Assembly: GCA_963746255.1 (NCBI GenBank)
Contig: CAVVAJ010000007.1
Span: forward strand, 620,001 to 684,000
DNA: 64,000 nucleotides
Reading direction: 5' to 3'
Source of the DNA: DAOVXM01 sp963746255
GTDB taxonomy: Bacteria > Chloroflexota > Anaerolineae > Anaerolineales > UBA4823
Positions 1 to 8,672 of this stretch are shown piece by piece. The notes below the pieces were generated by a model. That model saw nothing but the letters and a program-made list of their open reading frames with translations, had not been told where the DNA came from and searched no databases. The position numbers and the translations under genes were made by a program. Position 1 is the stretch's first letter. Every line of letters begins with the position of its first letter.

Positions 1-158
1 GCACGAATGCGAGCATCACGGTGCTCGCTGCTCGGGCGATTTGGCGGTTTGCGTTTGTCTGCGCGCTGTTCACAAGCACCGATTATATCCGAGTTGGATA
101 TCTTCCATTAATTGAAGGGTATGTATTTGTATACCTAAATTTTGGAGACCGCTGGTAA
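1..158 (+). other. possible 3' tail of a gene cut by the window edge
   Basis: One plus frame is open from the window start to a TAA at 156-158 and its translation is hydrophobic and aromatic, as in a membrane protein tail. I recognise no family and the stretch is short, so chance openness is quite possible. From 159 to 261 I see nothing but the ribosome-binding site of the next gene. Confidence 0.15.
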
Positions 159-261
159 AAACTTCTTTTCCTGTGAGACGCAGTGATCCACTTATGACTC
201 GCATCCGCACCCTGATTTATAATTAACATCCTGCTCTGCCCAAGTCTGATTTAAGGAGTCC

Positions 262-643
262 ATGATGAAGTTCACGTCACCCCGCGATAAAGCCGGCTAT
301 TACCAGACTTGTGTGGCAGGTTGCTCGTCTGATCCCATCTGGAAAAGTGAGCACCTACGGGGATTTAGCGGCAATGATCCCTGCTCCTGAAGGGAAGGAT
401 CACCGTTCGTATCGTGCCTTCGGGGCTCGCTGGGTCGCAGGGGCGATTAAGAATTGTCCTGATGATGTCCCCTGGCACCGGGTGATCAATTCGCAGGGTC
501 GAATAAGTTTGCGAGGGGCTGCCTATGAACAGCAGCGCAAGTTGCTCGAAGCTGAGGGAGTAGCTTTTGATGAGCGTGATAGGGTTGATCTAAATGTAAA
601 CCGCTGGGTTGGACCAGACACCGGATTAGATGATCCATACTAA
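262..643 (+). CDS. alkyltransferase-like protein (MGMT family, ATL), one frameshift
   Basis: DNA-binding domain of the O6-alkylguanine-DNA alkyltransferase family. The active-site motif usually written PCHR reads PWHRV here, so the methyl-acceptor cysteine is replaced by tryptophan. This is the mark of ATL proteins, which bind alkylated guanine and hand it to nucleotide excision repair rather than reversing it. The GKVSTYG motif that starts the domain is intact. An ATG at 262 (or 265) with an AAGGAG site just upstream encodes a typical ATL N-terminus, but it is one base out of frame with the rest. Skipping one T at 309-310 joins the two parts. About 126 residues, normal for ATL. Neighbours include Tag, so this looks like a small alkylation-repair group. 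Confidence 0.8.
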
Positions 644-655
644 CCAATCTGACCA

Positions 656-973
656 ATGACTGATCAAAGCGAAAGAATCCAATTATTGCATCCCGATCCC
701 GAGAAATCTGCTCCCCGGATAGAATTGTGGAAATATCAAGCGGTGAAATCAGCTATTCTTCTAGCGCTCGCAGCCGATCCAATCGTAAGATTTATTGATC
801 TCCCAGATATCGTCAGAGCATCCCTTTTGCCGGGGGAATTGGATAAACTGGGCTCGGTAAGCTGGTATACCACGACGGTTAAACTTGACTTGGAAGCACG
901 TGGATTGATTGAGCGGATCGCCGGATCAAGACCACAAACTTTACGTTTAGTGAATCAAATGGAAGTGCCTTAG
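656..973 (+). CDS. DUF6958 family protein
   Basis: Protein of 105 residues. I place it in the DUF6958 family from its opening (LHPDPEK followed by a helix) and its C-terminal pattern of W-Y-x-T-x-V-K-L-D-L-E-A-R-G-L-I-E-R, which resembles the recognition part of a winged-helix fold. Function is unknown. It starts 12 bases after the ATL gene and ends 24 bases before tag, so the three are probably co-transcribed, and a role linked to DNA or nucleic-acid binding is only an inference from that context. Confidence 0.7.
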   Translation: MTDQSERIQLLHPDPEKSAPRIELWKYQAVKSAILLALAADPIVRFIDLPDIVRASLLPGELDKLGSVSWYTTTVKLDLEARGLIERIAGSRPQTLRLVNQMEVP

Positions 974-997
974 CCCGTTTTTGATTGAGGAGGACTG

Positions 998-1558
998 ATG
1001 ATCGTTCGCTGTTCTTGGGTTGGCAACGACCCATTATCGATTGCTTACCATGACGAGGAGTGGGGGCTGCCCGTACATGATGATCGGGAATTATTTGAAT
1101 TCTTAATACTAGAAGGAGCGCAAGCTGGCCTTAGTTGGATGACGATTTTGAAAAAGCGTGGGAACTACCGCCGGGCATTTGATCACTTTGATCCTTCATT
1201 GGTTGCGAACTATGATGAGGCCAAGCTGGCCATGTTGCTGGAGGATTCAGGGATCGTGCGCAACCGGCGAAAAATTGCTGCTGCTGTACAGAACGCAAAG
1301 GCATTCTTGACAGTACAAGAGCAGTTCGGCAGTTTCGACAAGTATATCTGGGCGTTTGTTGATGGGCAGCCGGTTAAAAACGCCTGGCGCGATATCTCTG
1401 AGATTCCGAGCCAAACAGAGACCTCTGGGGTGATGAGCTCTGATTTTCGGAAGCGTGGCTTCAACTTTGTTGGTCCGACAATATGCTATGCTTTTATGCA
1501 GGCGGTAGGCATGGTGAATGATCATACCGTTGATTGCTTCCGCTACGACCAGGTATGA
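998..1558 (+). CDS. tag: DNA-3-methyladenine glycosylase I
   Basis: Removes 3-methyladenine from alkylated DNA as the first step of base excision repair. The 186-residue length is that of E. coli Tag. The zinc-site residues are visible: C5 and H18 near the N-terminus (RCSW and YHDEEWG) and H176 and C180 near the C-terminus (NDHTVDCF). E39 and W47, matching the catalytic glutamate and base-stacking tryptophan of Tag, are present in the block LEGAQAGLSW. A strong GAGGAGGA site lies 5 bases before the ATG. Last gene of the alkylation-repair group, followed by a hairpin terminator. Confidence 0.95.
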   Translation: MIVRCSWVGNDPLSIAYHDEEWGLPVHDDRELFEFLILEGAQAGLSWMTILKKRGNYRRAFDHFDPSLVANYDEAKLAMLLEDSGIVRNRRKIAAAVQNAKAFLTVQEQFGSFDKYIWAFVDGQPVKNAWRDISEIPSQTETSGVMSSDFRKRGFNFVGPTICYAFMQAVGMVNDHTVDCFRYDQV

Positions 1559-1562
1559 AAAA

Positions 1563-1594
1563 AGCGCAGGTATGATGTCCTGCGCTGTTGTTTA
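1563..1594 (+). terminator. likely terminator after tag
   Basis: Perfect 8-bp inverted repeat AGCGCAGG/CCTGCGCT with an 8-base loop directly after the tag stop codon, followed by a T-rich stretch. Confidence 0.6.
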
Positions 1595-1600
1595 ATTGCC

Positions 1601-1629
1601 GAGAGCCGGGTACGCCGCTCCCGGCTCTC
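1601..1629. terminator. second hairpin, 10-bp perfect stem
   Basis: GAGAGCCGGG pairs perfectly with CCCGGCTCTC across a 9-base loop. No clear T-run follows. It may back up the tag terminator or insulate the thiolase gene. From 1630 to 1962 I see only AT-rich leader sequence before the thiolase gene. Confidence 0.4.
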
Positions 1630-1962
1630 TCTAAGGAGGAGAAGAAGAGAAATCGCCCTTCAAACCAATATTACCAAAGACAAAGGAACTGTGCTTGACG
1701 CTTGCCCTACGATTACCCTACGTTTGACCTTCAATATTGAAGGTTTCTTAAAATATTCTATGAATTTTGCAGTAGTTGGAATACCTGACAAGAAAGGTCA
1801 ATCGGATACGACTCACGATTTGTTGTGATTAAACGAATAACGGCATGTCGTGGATGGTAGAATCTATCTGTAATCCAGACTTTGGTTGATCTGTATGCGG
1901 GTACACAACATCGCTAATATTCATATCAAATATCCAAAAACAATCTTGGGAGACAAAATACT

Positions 1963-3180
1963 ATGGTTGAAGCCGTGATTATTGATGCCGTGCGCACACC
2001 AATCGGGGCGCTTGGCGGGACATTGTCCAGCGTGCGGCCAGATGACCTCGCCGCGCATGTCCTGAAATCGCTTGTCGATCGCACCGGTGTATCACCAGTC
2101 GAAGTCGAAGAGGTGTATCTGGGCTGTGCGAACCAGGCCGGTGAGGACAACCGCAACGTCGCCCGCATGGCAACGCTGTTAGCGGGGTTTCCCGTTGAAG
2201 TGGCCGCGGTAACTTTTAACCGCCTGTGCGCTTCCGGGTTGAACGCGGTTAATCAGGCTGCTCGCGCCATAAAAGCTGGCGAGGGTGAGGTCTTCATCGC
2301 TGGGGGGGTCGAGAGTATGTCGCGTGGGCCATATTCCGTACCAAAAGCTGAACGTGCTTTTCCCTGGGGCAACCTAACAGCTTGGGATACGACAATGGGT
2401 TGGCGCTACCCTAATCCCAAAATGCAAGCGGCTTACGGGACCGAAGCGATGGGCGAAACGGCGGAGAATATCTATGATGAGACCCCAATCTCGCGTGAGG
2501 ATCAGGATGCTTTCGCATTACAAAGCCATCAAAGGGCACTTACCGCGATCGATAACGGTAAATTCGCCGAGGAAATTGCACCACTCACCATACCCCAGCG
2601 GAAAGGTGATCCTGTCGTGGTGGATACCGACGAACGCCCGCGCCGGGATACGACCCTCTCAGCTTTAGCTCGTTTGCGACCCGCGTTCCGCAAGGATGGC
2701 ACCGTGACAGCTGGAAACTCTTCTGGATTAAATGATGGTGCGGCAGCAGTCCTGCTGATGAGTGCGGAGAAAGCTGCCCAGTTGGGTCTGTCACCAATGG
2801 CGAGAGTGGTTGCCAGTGCAGCAGCTGGAGTCCCACCCCGGACGATGGGCCTAGGGCCGGTGCCCGCTACCCGCAAAGCGCTTGCGCGCGCTGGACTGAC
2901 TTTGGATGATATTGGTTTGGTAGAGTTGAATGAAGCCTTTGCAATCCAATCTCTGGCAGTCATGCGTACATTGGGATTTGATCCTGAGATCACGAATGTC
3001 AATGGCGGGGCGATAGCGCTGGGTCATCCATTAGGCTGCTCCGGTGCCCGGATATTAACGACCCTTCTACACGAGATGCGCCGGCGTGCCCCCGCAGAGC
3101 CGCGCCCGTATTACGGGTTAGCTACGCTGTGTGTTGGGGTGGGGCAGGGAGAAGCTACGGTTGTCGAGTGGCTTGGTTGA
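1963..3180 (+). CDS. thiolase (acetyl-CoA acetyltransferase, beta-ketoadipyl-CoA thiolase type)
   Basis: Type II/biosynthetic-fold thiolase of 405 residues that cleaves or condenses 3-oxoacyl-CoA. The acyl-accepting cysteine is C89 in RLCASGLNAV. The C-terminal catalytic blocks GHPLGCSGAR and the second cysteine in LCVGVGQGEA are present. The block GCANQAGEDNRNVARMA is characteristic of the PcaF/PaaJ branch, which splits 3-oxoadipyl-CoA to succinyl-CoA and acetyl-CoA. No other aromatic-degradation gene is near, so the exact substrate is open. A GGGAG site precedes the ATG. The CoA-transferases nearby would suit thiolytic catabolism of organic acids, but they are on the opposite strand. Confidence 0.9.
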   Translation: MVEAVIIDAVRTPIGALGGTLSSVRPDDLAAHVLKSLVDRTGVSPVEVEEVYLGCANQAGEDNRNVARMATLLAGFPVEVAAVTFNRLCASGLNAVNQAARAIKAGEGEVFIAGGVESMSRGPYSVPKAERAFPWGNLTAWDTTMGWRYPNPKMQAAYGTEAMGETAENIYDETPISREDQDAFALQSHQRALTAIDNGKFAEEIAPLTIPQRKGDPVVVDTDERPRRDTTLSALARLRPAFRKDGTVTAGNSSGLNDGAAAVLLMSAEKAAQLGLSPMARVVASAAAGVPPRTMGLGPVPATRKALARAGLTLDDIGLVELNEAFAIQSLAVMRTLGFDPEITNVNGGAIALGHPLGCSGARILTTLLHEMRRRAPAEPRPYYGLATLCVGVGQGEATVVEWLG

Positions 3181-3239
3181 TGGGCGCTCATATCATCGAC
3201 CGGGAAACCGTATGTTTTCTGAAAGCCTGATGGAAACCC

Positions 3240-3773
3240 GTGTTCGCCCGTAAACTGGGTTTTCTGTTAGCCTTTTTTGTTATCTTGGCCGGTTGTTCTG
3301 TGTTTGAGCCATCCGCGTCTGGGCAGCCAACGGATTCAGGCGTTGTGGATAATAATCTCGATGATGCTCCGTCTGATCTCGTTTCCCCTATGATCTTCGC
3401 GGATGTAATCTCGGTTGAAGTTTCAGGAAGCGACAACAGCTATCAATTTTCAGTTGGCGTCCGGAGCCCTGACACTGGCTGCGACCAGTTTGCCGATTGG
3501 TGGGAAGTCGTCTCCCCAGATGGACAGCTGTTGTACCGGCGCGTACTGCTCCACAGCCATGTCGGGGAACAGCCGTTTGTGCGCTCAGGAGGACCAGTGC
3601 CAATCTTGCCAGACCAGATATTACTCATACGTGCGCATCTGAACACTTCGGGATATGGAGGCCAGGCTTTCCGCGGGTCGGTCGCCGAAGGGTTCTCCCC
3701 ATTTGAAGTAGATGTGGATTTTGCCGCCTCCTTAGAGGGCCAGCCCCCACTGCCGAAGGGCTGTGACTTTTGA
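3240..3773 (+). CDS. putative lipoprotein, no recognised domain
   Basis: The 177-residue product begins with two basic residues, a hydrophobic stretch and the lipobox LAGC at about residues 16-19, so it should be processed by signal peptidase II and anchored to a membrane. I chose GTG at 3240 because upstream ATGs are in frames that stop at once. The mature part is acidic, with no motif I know. It follows the thiolase by 59 bases and may be read with it. Confidence 0.65.
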   Translation: MFARKLGFLLAFFVILAGCSVFEPSASGQPTDSGVVDNNLDDAPSDLVSPMIFADVISVEVSGSDNSYQFSVGVRSPDTGCDQFADWWEVVSPDGQLLYRRVLLHSHVGEQPFVRSGGPVPILPDQILLIRAHLNTSGYGGQAFRGSVAEGFSPFEVDVDFAASLEGQPPLPKGCDF

Positions 3774-3814
3774 ACCTGTCAGTGATCGGCGGTCATTGAC
3801 TAATCGGTTTTAAT

Positions 3815-4264
3815 CTAGACGGTGTGTTGGCTGTCGGGGGGTGAACAAATATAAGATCGGCGCTGTATCCACAAATAGGCGATAACAACCGGTCCAAGTC
3901 CTAACGTCAGCAGATTGATCAGTACCTCGATTGTCGTCTCTAGCCCCGGGACAGCGTATATCCCTTCGTTCAGGTTGAATGTTAAGTCCATCAAACCCAG
4001 GAATATTGCGCTCGAAGCGGCAAGCAAACCAAAGAGAAATCCCCACGGTTTTCTATTCCATAACCCTATCGCTCCTAAGAGAGCACATAACGCCATCCAG
4101 GTATCAGCCACTGGGAAACTGTTCTCAAAGGCTAGATATACTGGATCTTGGCGCACTTGTGTTTCACCGGTAGTATAAAAAATGATCCAATAAACCAGCG
4201 TTGCCGCAAATGCAAAGAACAATAACCCACTGATTATTCGATTGCCGCTTATTTTCGATTCCAT
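3815..4264 (-). CDS. four-helix integral membrane protein of unknown function
   Basis: 149 residues with four hydrophobic segments, at roughly residues 8-30, 52-72, 76-96 and 108-132. The acidic/aromatic stretch around residues 40-50 would lie outside. No enzyme motif is seen. It is the last gene of the minus-strand run that includes the E1 alpha and beta genes, 22 bases after E1 beta. Confidence 0.6.
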   Translation of the reverse strand: MESKISGNRIISGLLFFAFAATLVYWIIFYTTGETQVRQDPVYLAFENSFPVADTWMALCALLGAIGLWNRKPWGFLFGLLAASSAIFLGLMDLTFNLNEGIYAVPGLETTIEVLINLLTLGLGPVVIAYLWIQRRSYICSPPDSQHTV

Positions 4265-4286
4265 GAGTTTTCAAGACCCCAATCAC

Positions 4287-5312
4287 TTAAATCGGAAGGT
4301 TTGTATCGAGCAGGTCCACTACCGCTGCGAGGATCCGGTTTGTATTCGGCAGTACTTGCTCCTCAAGATGCCGGGCATACGGGATGGTGCCGTTGGTGCA
4401 GACTCGCCGGTAGTTGAACTTGTGACCCGCTTCAAGGGCGACAGCCGCTACCTCAGCGGAAAGTCCGAAGCCGCGGTAATCTTCATCTACCACGATCATA
4501 TTCCCCGTCGCAGCCACAGTCCTGCAAATCGTCTCTACATCTAATGGCGCTACGCTCCTAAGATCAACAACTCCAGCTGATATGTGGTGCTTTTCTAACA
4601 CTTCGGCAGCTTCCATCGATTGATGGACACCCATCCCAACGCTGAAGATTGTCAGGTCGTTACCCTCTTTGCGGATGGCAGCTTTTCCGAACGGGATTGC
4701 CCCCCATTTTTTGGGGACTGGTCCTGCTATCCCTTCTGCAGGTAGATCAAAATGGATGGTTTCACGCCAGCTGCCGCCCATCCACTCTAACCAGTAATCT
4801 GCCAGCATCTTATGTTCGAGGAAGATGACAGGATTTTCGTGTTCAATTGCCGCGGTCATCATCCCGCCGGCGTCAGCCGGGTTTGAAGGCACAACAACGG
4901 TCAAACCGGGGATATGTGCTAACCAGCCCCAAAGCGACTGTTCGTGTTGGCCGCCATCTCCATAACCGCCGCCGCATGCTGCCCACACGACCAATGGAGC
5001 GTTCCATTTACCGCCCGAGAACAGCTCTAATTTCGCAGCATGGTTTATTAAAGGATCCATTGCCACGGGGACAAAGTCAACCAGGGTTAGGTCGACAATC
5101 GGGCGTAGCCCTGCCATAGACGCCGTGACCGCTGCCCCGAGGAAGCCGCTCTCGCTGATCGGTGTTGCTAGCAAGCGTTCCTCCCCGAATTGGATAAATA
5201 ATTTCATCCGGTACGCACGAATATCTTCGCCGATCAGGATTATCCGCGGGTCTGCGGCCATACTCTGGGCGATAGCATCTTGTATCGCATCACCGAACTT
5301 CATCACACTCAT
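4287..5312 (-). CDS. 2-oxo acid dehydrogenase E1 component, beta subunit
   Basis: Pyruvate/acetoin-type E1 beta (transketolase-like pyrimidine-binding domain followed by a C-terminal transketolase domain, 341 residues). With E1 alpha it decarboxylates a 2-oxo acid or acetoin using thiamine diphosphate. The conserved glutamate that contacts the ThDP aminopyrimidine is E29 in the GEDI block; the PISE and GGQHSQ-like blocks (here GGQHEQ) follow. Its start overlaps the alpha stop by 4 bases (ATGA), so the two are translationally coupled. No E2 or E3 gene lies in this window, so the acyl acceptor is unknown. Confidence 0.88.
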   Translation of the reverse strand: MSVMKFGDAIQDAIAQSMAADPRIILIGEDIRAYRMKLFIQFGEERLLATPISESGFLGAAVTASMAGLRPIVDLTLVDFVPVAMDPLINHAAKLELFSGGKWNAPLVVWAACGGGYGDGGQHEQSLWGWLAHIPGLTVVVPSNPADAGGMMTAAIEHENPVIFLEHKMLADYWLEWMGGSWRETIHFDLPAEGIAGPVPKKWGAIPFGKAAIRKEGNDLTIFSVGMGVHQSMEAAEVLEKHHISAGVVDLRSVAPLDVETICRTVAATGNMIVVDEDYRGFGLSAEVAAVALEAGHKFNYRRVCTNGTIPYARHLEEQVLPNTNRILAAVVDLLDTNLPI

Positions 5313-6346
5313 TGTATTTTCTCCAAAGCGTTATTTGAAGCTAGAACTTCATCAAGCACCCGTTGTATCTCCGCTTGGATATTATCTTCTAATTCAGTTA
5401 ATCTGGCCGCGTCTTCTGCTTCCAGCCTGAACCTTGTTCGTAATATTGGGTCATCAACTCTCGCTTGGCTTTCACTCTTTGAGGCAGCGGCCACACCCGT
5501 GATAGCTCGTACGCTGCGCAATCGCTCGGATAATGGGGCGCCGCCTCCCCTGAAAAGGGCTTTTATGATCCCGGGGACAAGGGGTGTCATCTCTTTAAGC
5601 GGATTGTTGACCATCCTAGCTGATTGCATACCAATGAAATGATTCTCAAAATGCCGGCAGCGCGCATGCAGCAATACTGGGCCATTTCCGGAGCGGGTAT
5701 GTCCAATCAATTCCTGCGCGCCTAACCACACCTCTTCGATATCTGCACCATTGACTGATAAAGTCCGCAAGCCGAAACTGCGCGCTCTCTCCGTAAGTTG
5801 GCCTCCCCGGACTGTTTGTGATCGTGTGGTGATGGAATAATCATTGTCCTTACAGATGAACAGCAGCGGCAGCTGCCAGACGACCGCCAGGTTCCAGGCT
5901 TCCATCATGGCCCCTTCATTGGTCGCGCCTTCTCCAAACCATGCCGTCGCAATTGTGCCCGGTCTTAATCGCTTAGCTGCCAGTGCAAACCCCACCCCAG
6001 CCGGTCCGGAGGCACCGACGATCCCCGAGGACGCGCTCAGGTGCTCGGCTGAGAAAAGGTGCATGTGGCCGCCTTGCCCGCCGCATAATCCATCTTCCCG
6101 GCCGAGGAACTCCTTCAACAGTGCCGCGGGCTCGATGCCCCACATCAGCAGCTGCGGAGTTCCCCGGTGATCAAGCGCAAGCGCGTCACCCGGACTTAGC
6201 TGGCTTATCACACCTGCTGCGATTGCTTCTTCGCCAATCCCGAGATGCATTTCACCTGCGATCATCCCGTCGTAATAGAGCTGCCTCACGCATTCTTCGA
6301 AGCGTCTGCTGTGGAGCATTAATTGATAGTGCAGCCAGAAATCCAT
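5309..6346 (-). CDS. 2-oxo acid dehydrogenase E1 component, alpha subunit
   Basis: ThDP-dependent E1 alpha of the pyruvate/acetoin dehydrogenase group, 345 residues. The ThDP motif is recognisable: it begins GEG (instead of the usual GDG), continues with ATNEG and the E-x-x-N-x-A helix, and ends in KDNDYSI. The GGQGGHMHL block is the usual E1 alpha signature. AAGGAT precedes the ATG. The C-terminal 60 residues are acidic and more variable than in well-known homologues. Forms an operon with E1 beta and lies downstream of a CoA-transferase pair, separated from it by a hairpin-rich repeat. Confidence 0.88.
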   Translation of the reverse strand: MDFWLHYQLMLHSRRFEECVRQLYYDGMIAGEMHLGIGEEAIAAGVISQLSPGDALALDHRGTPQLLMWGIEPAALLKEFLGREDGLCGGQGGHMHLFSAEHLSASSGIVGASGPAGVGFALAAKRLRPGTIATAWFGEGATNEGAMMEAWNLAVVWQLPLLFICKDNDYSITTRSQTVRGGQLTERARSFGLRTLSVNGADIEEVWLGAQELIGHTRSGNGPVLLHARCRHFENHFIGMQSARMVNNPLKEMTPLVPGIIKALFRGGGAPLSERLRSVRAITGVAAASKSESQARVDDPILRTRFRLEAEDAARLTELEDNIQAEIQRVLDEVLASNNALEKIQ

Positions 6347-6375
6347 CGTTATCCTTTTCGTCCAGCGGAACCATT

Positions 6376-6553
6376 TTTATTTCATATGCCAGAATACTCG
6401 CCAGCTTGCTGGTGGGATGAATGGCCGGAACCGGGGGTTCCGCTGGGCTAAGCCCAGATGAAATATGCGAGCAAACCTGTACCCGAAGGGGCAAAATTCC
6501 GTAATGCCCCGCTGCTTGCTGCGGGGATAGGGATTTTGAGGGTTTGCCATTTA
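6376..6553. repeat. dispersed hairpin-rich repeat A, full copy 1
   Basis: About 178 bases lying between E1 alpha and the CoA-transferase beta gene. Nearly the same sequence is found at 9307-9484, with partial copies at 8577-8643 and 9201-9306. It is built of nested inverted repeats: GGAACC/GGTTCC, CTGGGC/GCCCAG, CCCCGC/GCGGGG and an outer GCAAACC/GGTTTGC pair. No open frame is shared, so it is noncoding and resembles a REP/MITE-type element. Confidence 0.8.
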
Positions 6554-6563
6554 TCGTCGCGTG

Positions 6564-7346
6564 TCAGATGTAGAGCTTGTCCTTATCCACTTCTTCTCGC
6601 AGCAGGCGCAGTTCTTTTTTTGTTGGAGCAGGATTCTCTTTTACCTCATCTGCTGTTGCTATGTCGAAACCGGTGTTATCCCGGACCTCTTCTATACTGA
6701 TTCCGGGTTGGGTTGCCAGCAGGATCATTCGCTTGGTTTCAGGATGGTACCCCATCACGCCCAGGTTGCTGACAACTCTATATGGGCCTGTCCCAGGTGG
6801 CAGCCCAGCCCTTTCCCGTGCTCCTGGACCATCTAGGTACCCCGGTGTGGTAATAAAATCGATTTTTTCTATAAAACGGCGGCTGTCATGCCGCATTATC
6901 GCGATCGTCTGCCAGCAGAGCGAGCCGACATCATTGCCACCACCGCTTCCTGGCAGGCGTACCTTCGGGTGATCGTAGTCTCCAATCACGGTGCTGTTTA
7001 AATTTCCGTATGGATCGATCTGCGCGCCGCCGATGAAACCGTACTCAACAAACCCGCGCTGGGCAGTTTCGACGACATCGCAGATCCCGGTCGCGGCAAT
7101 CGCCCGGTGAAATGTCCGTTGCCCGCCTACCGCGAGCGGTAATTCTTCGAGGATGGCGCCTGTCCCACCGAATTCAAAGATCGCCACCAGGTTTGGGGCA
7201 TGCATTCTTTGTGCGAGTGAGGCTGCCAACATCGGGATACCGGTGCCGATAAACGCGGTTGTGTTGTCGTTCATCAAGCGTGAGGCGGTGCAGATCAATA
7301 GTTCGCTCGCGTTGTACGCGGCTTTGTTTTCTTGTGGATTACTCAT
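6564..7346 (-). CDS. CoA-transferase subunit beta (glutaconate CoA-transferase/IpdB type)
   Basis: Beta subunit of a family I CoA-transferase, 260 residues. E58, in the position of the catalytic glutamate of glutaconate CoA-transferase beta (LVAIFEFGG here), is present, and the blocks GGAQID, GNLNSTVIGDY and VRLPGSGG match the family. It starts inside the last codons of the alpha gene (8-base overlap), as in a coupled heterodimer. The substrate acid cannot be named from sequence. A second, divergent pair lies at 37.5-39.2 kb. Confidence 0.85.
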   Translation of the reverse strand: MSNPQENKAAYNASELLICTASRLMNDNTTAFIGTGIPMLAASLAQRMHAPNLVAIFEFGGTGAILEELPLAVGGQRTFHRAIAATGICDVVETAQRGFVEYGFIGGAQIDPYGNLNSTVIGDYDHPKVRLPGSGGGNDVGSLCWQTIAIMRHDSRRFIEKIDFITTPGYLDGPGARERAGLPPGTGPYRVVSNLGVMGYHPETKRMILLATQPGISIEEVRDNTGFDIATADEVKENPAPTKKELRLLREEVDKDKLYI

Positions 7347-8310
7347 TGGCCGCTCCTTCCTTCAACCCTTCCAGCCGCTCATGTCCGATGAGGTCCAGGT
7401 ACTGCTGGTGGTTTTCAACGCCATAGATGTACTTATCAAGGTAAGCTTGGGTTGTATCCTGGTCCTTCGAAGCATGTACCCAGGCTTTGATCTGCTCTTC
7501 GTCCCGGCGGTATTCATAGCACATCTCACCCGGATGCGAGCCGAAAGGTGCTTCTACTACTGCATCCACTAAGTAATAAGGGATGATCGTCCGGTCTGGT
7601 TGGCGCCGGAATACTTCCGTGTCAACAATTTTCTCAGCGCTGATGATCAGGTTTTTTGATGCCCTGGACAACTCGGTCGCGAAACCGCTGATGCCATCGA
7701 TTTGGGCGTTGCCATACTTGTCAGCCCGGTGGACATGGATCAACCCGGTATCTAAAATAAGCGCCGGCAGCAGGCAGATCGGATCACCGGTGAATGGATC
7801 TTCAATTACTTTCGCCGCACTGTATTCAAGCGTGTCGCTGCCCAGCATGGAGCGGGCGGGTAAGAAAGGGACACCTAACGCGGCGGCTTTGAAGCGCCAG
7901 GCAATTCCTGCATTGCTCCATTCAACGCAGTGCTCAACTCGCCCACTCTCCACCTCCCTGCGCAGGCAATTCGAGATCCCGTATACCTCCAATCCGATAT
8001 AGGTGATATCGAGGGCTTTGACAAGACCCGCTGCCAGCAGCATATCGAGTTCTAAGACACCCTGACCAGCAATGCGCAGGTCCTTTTTCCCCTGCCGCAC
8101 AATCTCGTTGACCAGCGACATCGGACAGCGCACGGTGCCGTAGAGCTCGGTCCCGATATAATCGCCGTCATGGATATAGCGCGCCACTGCTTCAGCCTCT
8201 GACATCCTCTTGTCGATCAAGGCTTTGGTTTTTTTGCGGTTCCATTCCCGAAATCCGTTGATATCCGGAGGTTGGATCAAGAGGCCGCGACCGGATTGGA
8301 TGACTTCCAT
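7339..8310 (-). CDS. CoA-transferase subunit alpha (glutaconate CoA-transferase/IpdA type)
   Basis: Alpha partner of the gene that follows. I chose the ATG at 8310 because GGAGGAGA sits 4 bases before it; a longer frame to 8364 has no such site and begins with Cys/Trp-rich sequence atypical of the family. This gives 323 residues. Conserved blocks include the early DGDYIGTELYG strand-turn and the HVHRADKYGNAQ segment typical of family I alpha subunits. It opens the minus-strand run alpha-beta-repeat-E1 alpha-E1 beta, which may process the acyl-CoA or keto acid of one degradation route. Confidence 0.87.
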   Translation of the reverse strand: MEVIQSGRGLLIQPPDINGFREWNRKKTKALIDKRMSEAEAVARYIHDGDYIGTELYGTVRCPMSLVNEIVRQGKKDLRIAGQGVLELDMLLAAGLVKALDITYIGLEVYGISNCLRREVESGRVEHCVEWSNAGIAWRFKAAALGVPFLPARSMLGSDTLEYSAAKVIEDPFTGDPICLLPALILDTGLIHVHRADKYGNAQIDGISGFATELSRASKNLIISAEKIVDTEVFRRQPDRTIIPYYLVDAVVEAPFGSHPGEMCYEYRRDEEQIKAWVHASKDQDTTQAYLDKYIYGVENHQQYLDLIGHERLEGLKEGAANE

Positions 8311-8387
8311 ATTATCTCCTCCTGCATGAATGATGGACCAGCACCAACACTGGTGTTCCGTCAAATTTGATCGTTAAGTTAGCATGG

Positions 8388-8417
8388 AGTCTAGTCGGAA
8401 CACTTAAGCTTTGTCAA
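8388..8417 (-). promoter_or_regulatory. possible promoter of the CoA-transferase operon
   Basis: On the minus strand a perfect -35 TTGACA (8417-8412) is followed after 18 bases by TAGACT (8393-8388), about 80 bases upstream of the chosen ATG. The -10 is only a partial match. Confidence 0.35.
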
Positions 8418-8505
8418 CCATCTATAAACTTGGCTATCGAATGAAACTATACTTCTTGACAAAGCACTGCTGCCGGCGTTTGCATTTGCATCCTTCATCT
8501 GCTGC

Positions 8506-8535
8506 TTGACAATTTCTTAAACCATACAATAATTT
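8506..8535 (+). promoter_or_regulatory. possible promoter of the CDP-alcohol phosphatidyltransferase gene
   Basis: Perfect -35 TTGACA at 8506-8511 with a weak -10 (TAATTT, 8530-8535) after 18 bases, in an AT-rich intergenic stretch ahead of the gene at 8673. Together with the opposite site at 8388-8417 it makes a divergent promoter region. Confidence 0.35.
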
Positions 8536-8576
8536 ATAGTAGAATGCAACTAACTGGTGGTTTGTTGGTGCAGCCT

Positions 8577-8643
8577 TTATTTCATATGCCAGAATACCCG
8601 CCAGCTTGCTGCGGGGATAGGCATTTTGAGGGTTTGCCATTTA
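8577..8643. repeat. repeat A, internally deleted copy
   Basis: Keeps both ends of repeat A (the TTTATTTCATATGCC start and the GGGTTTGCCATTTA end), joined at the shared AGCTTGCTG word, with the central hairpins missing. The join at a word present twice in the full unit suggests deletion by recombination or slippage. Confidence 0.75.
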
Positions 8644-8672
8644 CTGAGAATAATGGCTAGGAGCTGCGCGAG

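Noticed and set aside
8311..8364. Longer start of the first CoA-transferase alpha gene
   Set aside because: GGAGGAGA sits just before the ATG at 8310, and the extra 18 residues are Cys/Trp rich and not seen in the family.
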